Source: Edaphochlamys debaryana (taxonomy: Eukaryota; Chlorophyta; Chlorophyceae; Chlamydomonadales). From it: a stretch of 64,000 nucleotides of DNA. A model generated the notes under the pieces. It did no database searches. It saw nothing but the letters and a program-made list of their open reading frames with translations, and had not been told where the DNA came from. This document shows, one piece after another, positions 10,722-21,900 of the stretch (the stretch's first letter is position 1; the number at the start of each line of letters is the position of its first letter). The stretch is taken from NCBI GenBank assembly GCA_016858145.1, contig JAEHOE010000046.1:620001-684000 (forward strand), given 5' to 3'. The translations under genes and the position numbers were made by a program.

Positions 10722-11663
10722 TGTGCGAGAGGGGGTGCAGGGAGGAGAAGGGGGGCTGAGGGTAGCTGCAGTCGATATGGGTGGCGGGTGGGGGCGCAGG
10801 CGATGCGCTAGTACGGGACGTGGCGTGGCCAAAGTAGCGGCAGGTGTAGGCAGGCGACACATTTGGTGAGGCGGGCATACATACGTATTGGGCGAGGGGA
10901 GGTAGAGACTCGTATGCGTAGGTAGGCCTGTTAGGGTGTAGACAGATCAAGCGGCTTCAGATCGTGCGCATCCCACATGCTATGCACGTGCCAGGAGTCC
11001 AGGGGGGCGATGAAGACGGTGCGGACGCTGATGGCCGTGTGCCGCTTGTTAGCTCCCACGGCTGGGACGCAGATCATACTGCGGCTTATGACCTGGGCTG
11101 ATGTGTTGTCTGTGAGCATCGCTTGCAGAAGGCAGCCGGCAGGTCCCGGATCTGTGCGTAACGTGGTGCGAAGTTCCATGGCTGTGGCCAGCAGGTGGTG
11201 CCCTGGCCTGGTGCGCCTGGGCCAGCCTGGGCCCCACCGCCGTCGCCGCAGCACGCCAGCCGCCCCACCGGGTTAGGACACCGGGGACAGGCCCGGATTG
11301 GCCTTTCCCCAAAGTACATTTCCGCTGGCCCAGAGCGGACGTCCTTGACTCCTTGTGCACCAGCCTTCGTGCATGTCCTGGATGTCTAGGTGCCTTTCTG
11401 GGGCGTCAGGCTGGGCAAAACAGGGTTGTAGCTGCTGTTGTTATACAGCGGGTGCCTTTATAGAACTGGGCAGCAGGGTGAGGGCACAGCGCCTCGAGAA
11501 AGCTCAGCTGTCGGCAGGACAGCTCAATCGCCGACTCGGGCAGGCCGCAGGCGCGCAGGCCCTCCGCCTATGAAGTCCTTCGTCTTTCTTCAACTTATCA
11601 TAGCGTATACAGCATGAAACGTCTGATTTTCGAAGGCTAAGACCTTTCCCTAGCCCACAAAGC
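10722..11663. other. Intergenic, 3' flank and MCM8 5' region
   Basis: No convincing exon, RNA gene or repeat was seen. Several short frames overlap on both strands without domain content. Confidence 0.55.
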
Positions 11664-14600
11664 ATGCATCCTCCAGCTCGCCACGCGGGCGCGCCCAGCG
11701 GCGCACCGCCAGCGTCTTGGGCTGATTACTTCCCTCCAGATGAGTACAAACCCAGCGACAGGCGCGCCGAGCTCATCATCGAGCTTCTTGCCTTCCTCGC
11801 GACGAGTGCCGGTGCCAAGTTCGTTGAGGCGCTGAGGCCGTGTGGCCTGGGCAGCTACTCGCTGGAGGTCGACTTTGCAGCACTGGAGTACCAGGGGGGG
11901 TCGGAGAACCTGCTTCCCGCCTTCGACGGCGCGCCCGTGGAGGCCCTGGGCTGCCTTGCTGTGGCGGTTCACGAGGTGGGGGAAGGAGGGAGAGCTTGCC
12001 CCAGGGCAGCGGCATTGAAGGCCACGTTGCTGAAGGTGGTGGAGAGTGCCTGCCTGAGAGGCCTGGGGTCCGTGACACCACCCAGCGCTGGCAACGGCCG
12101 CTGGCTCGCCGGGGCCTAGGGGAAGGGCCGCAAAGCCCTACTGCCTGCACGCAGCCCAAGTGCTCACCCTGTACATCGCCCCCTCTAGCCTCCTCCCCCC
12201 CGCCTTGCTGACTGCCTGCCTAGGCGGCCTTTGCGCTGGGAAAGGGCAGGCTGCTCCCTGGCTCCTCCTCCAGCTTCGTGGGCGGCCCGGCATGCGCCCC
12301 AGGCCAGGTGCCGCCACCGGGCCGCATCTCGGTGCGCCTGGTCAACCACACGCCCTCTCAGACCACCATCCGACAGCTGCGCTCTTCCTCCATCGGTGAG
12401 TAGGCGCGCCAAGCCCTTGACCACTGTTTCTGGTGACGGGGAATCCATCTAAGAGACGCAGACCGTGGCCGGTCCTGATGTGGGTCGGCCATGACTCGGA
12501 CCTCACAGCCTCGGACCCGACAGGCCACGACGTGGGTCGGGCCGTTCTGCCACCGCCAGCTCCACACACTGCGCCCTCGAGGGTAACACTTGAGCCCAAC
12601 GCGCATGCACGCCAGCCTGACCCAGAACGCGCCCGCTCGCCCGGCCCCCAGGCAAGCTGGTCACGCTCCGCGGCACGGTGGTGCGCGCCACCCCCGTGCG
12701 GCCCCTGGTGGAGCGAATGGACTTCGTGTGCGCCAAGTGCGGCTCCAGTGTGGGGGTGCCGTTCGTGGACGGCGTCTTCACGGCGCCCACAAAGTGCTCC
12801 GGTGGGCTTAGGTGCAGTGAAGTCGGGGTGTCGCGGTGCGGCAAGGGCGCGGGGAAGTGGGTGGGGTTGGCGGAGCGCGTCAATCCTTCGACCTGACGCA
12901 CCGCTGATGTGCACACAGGGCAAGGCTGCCGCAGCCGCACCTTCGCGCCCTCCCGGAACACCGCACGCTGCGTCGACTGGCAGAAGATACGCATCCAGGT
13001 GCGTGGGTGCGTACTCCCACATGCAGGCTGCAGGAGCTCGACGGCAGTCGCCAAGTCTCTGGGCCTTGCTTGCTGTGGTGCCTCTCGCCGCAACCCACCC
13101 TAACACGCTCACTCTTGCTGAGTCGTCTTCAGCCTTTGCAATAACATGCTTTCGGCACGTCCGTCCCCTCCTCTCCCTCACACAGGAGCTTCAGGGCTCA
13201 GACGCGGGGCCAGGTGCAGCGGCTGCAGGCGCCCCGCCCCGAGCCATAGACGTGGAGGCGAGACCGCTTCGGGTCCTCTGGGTTGACGTATCGCCTCAAG
13301 GGAATGCATGTGCTTCAACCGGCTGGACAGGGCAATGACGTGCGTAGCTCTGCAGCTGTCCAGCCCCGGAAGCACTGGGCGAAGCTTCTCATCATCCCTG
13401 TGGCCTCCTCCCATGCCATCAGGTCGCTGGCTCCGACATGGTGGGAGCCGCCGCCGTGGGCGACACCGTCACGGTGGTGGGGGTGGTCAAGGTGCTGTCG
13501 ACAGGGGACGACCTGGGTGAGCGGGGAAGGGGCCGGGCGCGACCTGTGCATGTGCTCCTCCTGTTCTCTCTACCTGTCACCGACTCCAGGGTGTCTCGTC
13601 TGTCCCAGGCAAGTTCGCGTCCACGGGTAGCGCCAGTGGCCCGGGGCCAGGCTTCGGCGGCCGGGGCGGCGGCGGAGGAGGAGGAGGCGGAGGCGGACGA
13701 GGCGGCGCCAACGGCGGGCGGGGCCTGTTCGTGCTGTACGTGGAGGCACTGTCCCTCACTAGCAGCCGCAGCAGCCGAGAGGTAAGCCCACCGACCTATG
13801 CGCCCTGGTCGGCACTTTTCATGCGGCCGCCTCCACGCCTGCTTGAGCCCCTGACACGGATGCGGATGCGCCCCATGCCAGGCGCTGGCGCTGGGGCCGC
13901 CGTCCTCCATGGACGGCGGGGGCCCCAACCCCGCGGCCCCGGCCTTCAGCGTCAAGGACCTGGGCTTCGTGGTCAAGTTCGCAGAGGTAAGAGCCATGTG
14001 GGTAGGGACGAGCCGGGGGCTGACTGGCTGGCGGGCGGGCGGGCCGCTGATGTCTTTCATCGTTGACCTCATCTGCCCGAATGCTCCTCATGCTGCTGCC
14101 CTGCAGGAGTTTGGCGGCGACCAGTGGCGGCAGCTGGTGCAGGCCATCTGCCCCTCCATCTACGGCCACGAGCTGGCCAAGGCCGCCATCGCACTGGCGC
14201 TCATGGGGGGCGTGCGCAAGGCCACGGGGGGCACCAGCAAGGGCGGCGCAGGTGCGGCCACACATGCCAGGGCTCCTCGAGTGGGGCTTCAAGCTACGGC
14301 GCTTGAAGGGCTCATGACACTGCATTCTGCCGCCTGTCCGCACCTGTCGGGCACGATCCCTTGCGCACCGACATCGCAACCCCCTGCCCCAGACGGCCGC
14401 GCCCGCTCCGTGGCTGTGCGGGGGGACATCCACGTGTTGCTGGTGGGGGACCCCGGGCTGGGCAAGAGCCAGCTGCTGCAGGCAAGAGGGCGGGAAGGAG
14501 ACTGGTTTGATGGGTGCAGCAAGCTGGTACCGGAGATGGGATGGCTGGCGCACACAGCTCGCAATGTCTTGCCAGCGACGGCCCTGCGTGTCCTGTGTCC

Positions 14601-17600
14601 CGCTCAAGTCCCCCGCTCGTGCCTGTCACTTCCCAGGCTGCGGCAGCCGCCGCGCCTCGCGGCCTGTACGTGTGCGGTAACACCTCCTCCTCTGCTGGTG
14701 GGTCAGCTCCTGCATTGTAAGACGGAGGCAGCCAAGCCCATCCCTGGTCTTCGCTGCCCGCGAAGCATCGGTCGTGCCCCGTATTTCCTTGCGCGCAGGC
14801 CTGACGGCGGCCGTCGTGCGCGACCCCACCAGCGGCGGCGCTGCGCTGGAGGGCGGCGCGGTGGTGCTGGCGGACTGCGGGCTGTGCGCAGTGGACGAGC
14901 TGGACAAGATCACGCAGGAACACCAGGTGGGGACCTCGCACAGAGAGAAACTCTTCAGCGAGACTTCCGGCTTCCTAGAGAGGGCTACTTCCTACGTCTA
15001 ACGATGGCGGCTCACCACACATGTGACGAGTCCCACACCTGATTACCGGCCCTGCACTCCCCGCTCGCAGGCACTCCTTGAAGTCATGGAGCAACAGGAG
15101 GTGAGCTCAGCTCGCCGCTCACCACCGTACGCCCAGCCCCTTCCTGGCCGATGACCTCCAGCTGACAGTCCTGCTCCCCTGCTCCGCTCCGGCCAGGTGT
15201 CCATCGCCAAGGCCGGCCTGGTCGCGTCCCTTCCCGCACGCGCCTCCATCCTGGCCGCCGCCAACCCCGTGGGGGGGCACTACAACCCCGCCCGGTCCCT
15301 AGCTGAGAACCTTAAGGCAGGAGGGGCGTCACGTGCAGAGCGGGCGGTGTTGGAAAATTGTGATGACGTGTCTGCGCACTTGTGCAATGGAGGTGTCGCA
15401 ACGAGTCAGCGCAGGCTTGGCAGCAGTCTGCCACTAAACCTCGACTGGCTTTGCATTACGTGAAGGCACTAAAGCCCAGCCAACAAGGCTTTTGCGCACC
15501 CCCGTAACCTCCCCCACAATGCCCTTTCCCCCCAGGGCTGCTCCCCCGCGCTGCTGTCCCGCTTCGACCTCATCCTGCCGCTGCTGGACCGCCCCGACGC
15601 GGCGCGGGACCAGGCGCTGAGCGAGCACGTCATGGCGCTGCACTCGGGTGGGCGGGGGCGGGGCACGGCACTCACGTGCGGCGGTGTGGTTGATGTGTGA
15701 GGCTGGGGGTCGCAAAACGGGGGGTTTGAAGACAGGCGACAACGCAATCCTGGTGGCCAACCGCTGAACTCCCATCACTCCCATCGGCCAGGCATGGCCG
15801 ACCGCGCCAACCAGGCCCGCCTGCGCCTGATCGAGTACGGCACTACCTCGGAAGCGGGCGGGGCGGCCTCCATGCGCCTGCTCACCGCGGGCCCCTCGGC
15901 GTCGGCGGGCTTCGGACCCAGTCAGGCCACCGGCCTGGGCGGGGAGGGGGCCGCCCCCCGGCCGCCGCTGTCGGAGCGGCTGAAGCTGACCAGCGTGGAC
16001 CAGAATGCGCAGGTGGGGGGCAGAAAGCGGGTGGTGTGGCGTGAGGGGCTCCGGGAGGAAGGCTCCGGTCTGGGGCTCGGAGGGAAAGGCTGGCAATTTA
16101 CGGATGCTTGACGGCGACTGGTGTGTGCGGGCTCTATGTGAGTAGCGAGGAGGGCGAAGCCAGAAGAGCTGAAGGCGAGAGCCTGGCTGAAGGTGGGCTG
16201 TGTGTTTCGCAGGTGCCAATCCCGCTGCTCCGCAGGTACATCTCGTACGCACGTGCGTACTGCCACCCGCGGCTGTCGGAGGAGGCCAAGCACGTGCTGC
16301 AGGTGGGGGCGGCAAAGTGCAGGGGCGAGGGCAGGATGCAGGGGAAAGAAGGTCATTTCCGGTGCAGGCTAATGCATCCCTTTCTGCAACCTTCTGCACA
16401 CTAGCAGGGTTTCGATTCCTCCCATTTCTCCCCCTCGCCAGGCCTTCTACCTCCAGATGCGCGCCCAGGCAGCCCCTGGCGCCAAGAACCCTGTCACGGT
16501 GGGCCGTGCAGTGACAAGATAGCCAGGTCAAGACCTCGGGGTAGCCGCTGGGACGCCCTCAACCTGCACTTGCACCTGCCCCGACGGTGCCTGTTAGCTT
16601 AGCGCTCAGCCTGCCCTCCCCACGCCACGGTGTGGCACCCTACGCCCCCCGCCTCCACCCCAGGCCCGCCAGCTCGAGAGCCTGGTTCGACTGGCGGAGG
16701 CGAGGGCGCGCATCGAGCTCCGGACGGTGAGGGGCGATGAAGGACTGGGCCACCACCCTGCGTGCCAGGCCAGCTCTGGGCAGTCGCTGCGCTCTGCATG
16801 CCTTCGCCGGAGCCCCTGGTGCTGGGGCCTCCGCCAAGTTCGCTGCCGGCACGCACCGCACACCCCGCCAGCCAGCACAAGCCTTCCCACTTGCACCAGC
16901 GGACCTTCCGTCAGTTCTGCAGTGCCCGAACATGACTTCATCTTCGTTCGGTCCTCCCCTCCGCCCGTGCCTCTCCCCCTCGCACGCCTCCCCCTGTCAG
17001 GTGGTGACCCGCTCCGACGCCGAGGATGTGGTAGATCTGCTGCGCGAGGGGCTGTACGACAGATTCGGGGGCGATCTGGCGCTGGGCTGCACGGACTACC
17101 GAGGGGTGGGTGGGAGAGCGGTTGGAGGCATCCCAATGAAACACGCCGGGGCTGATCACTGCATGGCGGAAGCTGAAACTCGGGCGAGCGGCGACCGCCA
17201 ACGAAGGGCCAAGCGGGCCCGGGCCACGTCACTCTGTAGCCCCGGCCAGACGCCCCTACACCCCCGAGCGCACGCCTCCCCGCTTCCGGTGCTTGTGCAC
17301 AACGCTCCACCTCGGCCCCCCTCCCCTCTCCCGCCCATAGAGCGGCGCGCCGCGCCCGGGCAGCCGCGCCGGCGAGGCGGGCCGCTTCCTGGCGGCCGTG
17401 CGGCGGCAGGCGGAGCGGGAGGGGCGCAGCCTCTTCTCCGGCTCCGAGCTGGCCTCGCTGGCGGCTGAGCTACGGCTGGCGGACCCCAGCGGCATCCTCA
17501 CCGCACTCAACGAGTCGGGTGCGTGGGCGGCGGGGGGCACGTCTGCGTCCGTGAGATGGGGCTGAGCGCTTGTCGTGGGGTATGGGCACTTCGCTTGTCC

Positions 17601-17773
17601 GCCTGCTCTCTGGGTCCCCATGGGCTGTGGGCTTGCTCACCCGGTCCTTGCGCCCACGCGCTGCGTCCTTCCCCGCAGGCCAGCTGCTCAAGCGCGGCGG
17701 CGGGCAGTACAAGGTGGAGGGCGTGGCTCTGCCCGCCGCCTCCAACCAGGGAACCGGCAGCGTGTGCTTCTGA
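11664..17773 (+). CDS. MCM8: MCM8-type replicative/repair helicase
   Basis: AAA+ helicase that works with MCM9 in homologous recombination and meiosis in other eukaryotes. Twenty-two exons: 11664-11975, 12224-12395, 12652-12801, 12919-12998, 13186-13257 (or -13251), 13423-13516, 13609-13781, 13882-13986, 14107-14251, 14393-14481, 14637-14697, 14799-14926, 15071-15100, 15197-15316, 15536-15647, 15792-16012, 16213-16302, 16442-16498, 16664-16726, 17001-17105, 17341-17518, 17679-17773. They give about 883 residues (human 840). Seen: N-terminal OB region with [16 protein letters not shown] and zinc ligands CAKC and CSGQGC; Walker [19 protein letters not shown]; Walker-B region LCAVDELDK; sensor [11 protein letters not shown]; arginine finger LLSRFD; C-terminal winged helix ending [10 protein letters not shown]. 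The MCM8-specific [11 protein letters not shown] start and the lack of an MCM2-7-like N terminus separate it from MCM2-7. Two introns after 14481 and 15316 need GC donors. Confidence 0.93.
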
Positions 17774-18262
17774 CAGTTCCTAAGCTCAGGCACGGTGGCT
17801 GTGTGCAGTGGCTGCCATTTGCCCAGACTTGACGGCAGGATGAGTAGCGTCTTTTGCGGGGGGCGCTGGACAAGACTAGACGGCAGGATCAGAACTGACG
17901 ATGAGCTCGGATGGCGCTGGTACTGCTTGGTGGTGGTGGTACTTGGTATGGGGCTGGATGTATGCATGTATGTATAGACGCATGGATGTGGGACTGACTG
18001 AGACTGAGCTTGCATGCGCTTGCCTGAGAACCGATGGCCCACACGGGTACAGGTGGTCCGCCAGGTCCGTTCAAGGCAGCCACCGCTCAATTGCACCCTA
18101 TGCTGCTGCGAGCCCTCCTACCCGATCTCAACTCCAGTTCAGGCTGTCACCGGACTCACCGCTGTCGAGCACCTGGCCTCCGTGCACCAACTGCCACCAG
18201 TTGGCGAACCAGACCCGAATAGGCTGCACACTGCCCTCACCCTGTGCTGACGCCCAAGTTGC

Positions 18263-18267
18263 TTACA
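18263..18267 (-). other. Candidate poly(A) signal TGTAA for the Tic22-like gene
   Basis: TGTAA on the minus strand, about 730 bases after the stop. Confidence 0.4.
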
Positions 18268-18464
18268 TGCTGCGGACGGCAGCTCGGCACGGCCAGTAGG
18301 GCCCCTGCGCTGCACTCTTGTCCCCGCCCCCGCCCCGATCGCTGACTACCGCAGCCTCGCACCCCGACACCCGGCCCGTCGCGCCCCGGGAGCGCCAACA
18401 CTCCAGCTCTGCAAACCTCGCCAACACACAGTCCCAAGTCATTGCAACTGCACACTCGCCAACT

Positions 18465-18469
18465 TGTAA
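18465..18469 (+). other. Candidate poly(A) signal TGTAA for MCM8
   Basis: TGTAA on the plus strand, about 690 bases after the stop and beyond the opposing gene's signal, so the transcripts would overlap by about 200 bases. Confidence 0.4.
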
Positions 18470-18995
18470 CGTACTCCCATCCATCAGCCAGTAAGTGTCT
18501 AGATTATCCTTCCCCTGACGTCGCTCCGCACCAGCTTGCGTACGCGCCGGTCTCCGCCCAGCTCCATGCCAATCCATGGCCCCAAATCGTCGGGCGCTGC
18601 TCGTGGTCGCCCATCGGGCCCCGCAGTCCATGCCCGCGGTACTTGACGCACCCAGGGTACCACACTGGCACCCCGCGAAGGAGCTCTGCCGCAGCTCTAT
18701 CTGCTGCGCCCAGCAGATGCCGGCGACCGTCACTGCAGCCCCTGCTCCTCAGCAAGAGCTAACACGCCGCTGCAACCTCTCCCTGCCACCTCCTCCAGCA
18801 GGTGCCAACCGCAAACTGCGCCCCGGCCGCCAACTCCACTCGCCGCAGGTACCGGTAGATAGGTGGCCACCTCCCTTTCCCATTCCCCCTCAACCAACCG
18901 TGCCGCGCTGTGTGCGCCGCTCCCCGTCCGCAACGCGCCGCCCCCGCCCCTGCCCCCGCCCCCGCTCCCCGCCACTGACTCAGCCGGCTCGCGCT

Positions 18996-21900
18996 CTACT
19001 TCTTGTCCCCCTTGCCGCCGCCCTTGGCGGCCTCCTGCAGCAGAGCCGGCGCCACGAACATGACCTGGGGACGAAGCGGCGGGGGCGTTTGAGGTGGGCG
19101 TTTACGGCAAGGAAGGAGCTGACCCTCCGGGCCGCTGTCCCACCTGCGGGGGTCCGCTGATTCACCAGCCCCCGCCCGAGCGTCCTCACCCCCCCCCTCT
19201 CCCAGGAAACCCACACCCACCTGCGACCAGGCCGCCAGCTCGTTGCCGGAGCTGGCCGTCATCCGCATTACCACCTCCTCGAAGCTGCCCACCTGTGGTT
19301 GTTGTGGAGTTTGGTGGGGGATGAGTTTGGTGGGTGATGAGTGTCACATTTGGTGGGGGATAGGTTTCATGGCAGCCGGGGTTTAACAGCCATGGCGGCC
19401 GGTCGGTGCGTGTGCAGCACGCCGGGTGATGCTGCAGCTCCCCACGCTGGTTTCACCACGCGAGGTTTTCGTGCACTGCCGTACAGCCCTGCCTTGCGTG
19501 GGCCCCAAGCGAGCTGCTGAGCCTGGCTCGGCCCCAAGGCGCCTTGCGCTGCCCTTCCTTTCCTCGTCTTTCCTCCTGCCTGCCCCGCCACTCGTCGGCC
19601 CCCGCCCATACACCGCATCGCATCATCGCCCTCCTCATCGACCCCCCCACCCGCTCAGCCCGCACCCCACCCAACCCCACCCCCCTCCCTCCCGCCCTTT
19701 CCCCCCTCCCATCCTTCCTCCTCACCTCGACCTTGGGCAGCGGCGCCCGCACCCCCGCACCATCGCTCTCCCCCACACGAGATTCCTCAGCCCCCCTTCC
19801 ATGGGAGCCTCACCTCGACCTTGGGCAGCGGCGCCCGCTCCACGCTCTCCACCTTCTCCCGGGCCGCGTCCAGCTTGGCGCGGGCGCGGGCCAGGCGCGA
19901 CTCCAGACCCGAGCGGTCGCGGCCCGTGGCGCCCTCGAGCTGGGTGGCGATCTGGGGGCACGGTCGCAAGGAGGAGGAGGAGGCGTGGCCGAAGGGGGTG
20001 ACCAAGGCGGCCCGGCTTGCTGGCACGCGCTGAGGGCAGGAGGTGAGGGTGCCCTGCCTGCCATCTTACCCTCATGAGCCCTTAGCCCCGCTTACCAACT
20101 CCATGCAGCTCGCAGCCCTCACCCCCCAAGACCTCGCTCTTCCCACCTGGTCGTGGTCAACCTGGTACTTGTCCGCCTTGTCCTTGTACAGCTTGATCTA
20201 GGGGGAGAGGGTTGGAATGGAAGGGAATGCGGGGACCTTGGTCGCCTGATGCAGTAGCTCTGCCGACGTCTGCTCATCCAACCCTCATTCCCGCGTCGCC
20301 GCAGCCCCCTGCCCCCGCGCCCCCCCCCCCCCCCCACACACACACCCACGCCCCCACCTGCGCCGCGTTCCGCTGCACGTAGGCCGACTGCACAGCGATG
20401 TCCAGGTCCTCCTTGCACAGGAACAGCGGCACGTATTGCTGGGGGGCGGGGGTAGGTTGGGAGGGCGTGGCGTGGCAGGGAAGGAAAGGGCAGAGTTGGC
20501 GATGCCTAGCGCTTGTAACCGGCCCTCACTCCGGCGACCACGGGACCGGGTGCACGTGGTGGGGCTCAAGGAGCTCCCCAGCCCCCGGCATCGAATGCCG
20601 CATCGCTCCACCCAGCGCGGAACCCCTCCAGGTGCTCGCGCCGGCTGCAACTCCCTCCCCACCTCCCTCACCGACGTCTGCCCGCTCCGTCCCTTGCCGC
20701 AGCCCCCTGCGGTCCCAGCCCTCTCCCTCTCGAGGCCCCGCCCCACCAGGCCCCGCCCTCTCCCTCTCCAGTCCCCGCCCCACCATGTCCCGCGTCGTCA
20801 CGGTCAGCCCCTCCGCCTGGAACACCGGCACCCCGATGAACTGCCGCGTGGGCACACCCGCGTCCTTGTACAGCTGCGGGGGGAAGGGTTCAGCTGGTTT
20901 AGGTGTAGGGTTCAGGGGCTGAGGGGCTGAGGGGAAGGCGGGAGGGTGACAGGCGGTGTCGGTGTGTGTGCCATCAACCACCGGCCTAGCCCACGCCTGC
21001 ACTCCCGCTCGGCCTTCGCGACCCAAGCGGGACACCGACTCCGGCCCTGTGCCCCAGCCTCCGCAGACTGCGCTCGCCTCCGCCGGCCTGGCCCGTCCCC
21101 CGCCTGCATTCCCGCTCCGCCATCGCGGCCCAAGCGGGAGGCCGGTTCCGGCCCTGTGCCTTAGCCTCTGGATCTAGATCGCCAATGCACTTCCTGCACC
21201 GCTCCTCGCGCGGTCCACACCAGAGCAACTGGCCCGGCCTCCCAGGCAGTGTTTCTGCTCCTAGGCAGACCCTGTCGCGGTGCACTCCCAGCAGTTCCCA
21301 GCACTCCCTGGCCCCATGAACCACGCCCCTTGTCAGATCCCCGCCTAGCTGCCTCTCCAGGGCCCGTGGCTAGCCCTTCATCCCTCCAGATACAGCCCCG
21401 TGCCTCTCCTCTCCTGGCCGCTCCCGGTCCTCCCCTTTTCCTGCTGCCCTCCGAACCCTGTGGCGGCCCCACCAGCACTCGTACCCTCCGGCCCCCTCCC
21501 CTCCAACAGCCCCCCCTGCACCCTCCCCTCCGGCCCCCCCCGGCGGTCCCACCTGCAGCGCGTGCCCCACTTGCCGCATGTCGGGCATGAAGCGAAAGTG
21601 GATGCCCTGCAGGGGGCGGTAGCGGTTGTGGGTGGCTGAAGGGCTGCTCGCAGGAGGAGGGGAGTCTCAGGCGGGGTGATTAGCCGGCCGGCCGGTTGTG
21701 CGTGGGTGTGTAGAGACAGGGCAAAGTCAAAACAACCGCTACCCAGAGAACGCACCCGCCCCAACAGCTGCACCCCCCACACCGGCTCTCCTTCCCTCCC
21801 CCGACCTCCCCCGTTCCCAGCCCAGCTCTAGATCATCACCCCTTCCCCCCCCTCTCCCCCACGACCCTCTCCCCACGGCCCCCTCCCCGAAAGGCCCCCT

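Larger units (their letters stand above)
17774..18995. other. Convergent 3' UTR region of MCM8 and the Tic22-like gene
   Basis: No gene is supported. Candidate poly(A) signals on both strands overlap here, so the two 3' UTRs may interleave. Confidence 0.6.

Noticed and set aside
13252..13422. A firm GC-AG call for this MCM8 intron
   Set aside because: Both GAG then GCGAGA at 13258 and GAC then GTGGAG at 13252 keep the frame, so the GC donor is not required here.
15434..16531. 365-codon minus-strand open frame inside MCM8
   Set aside because: Antisense shadow of MCM8 exons, which are firmly identified.
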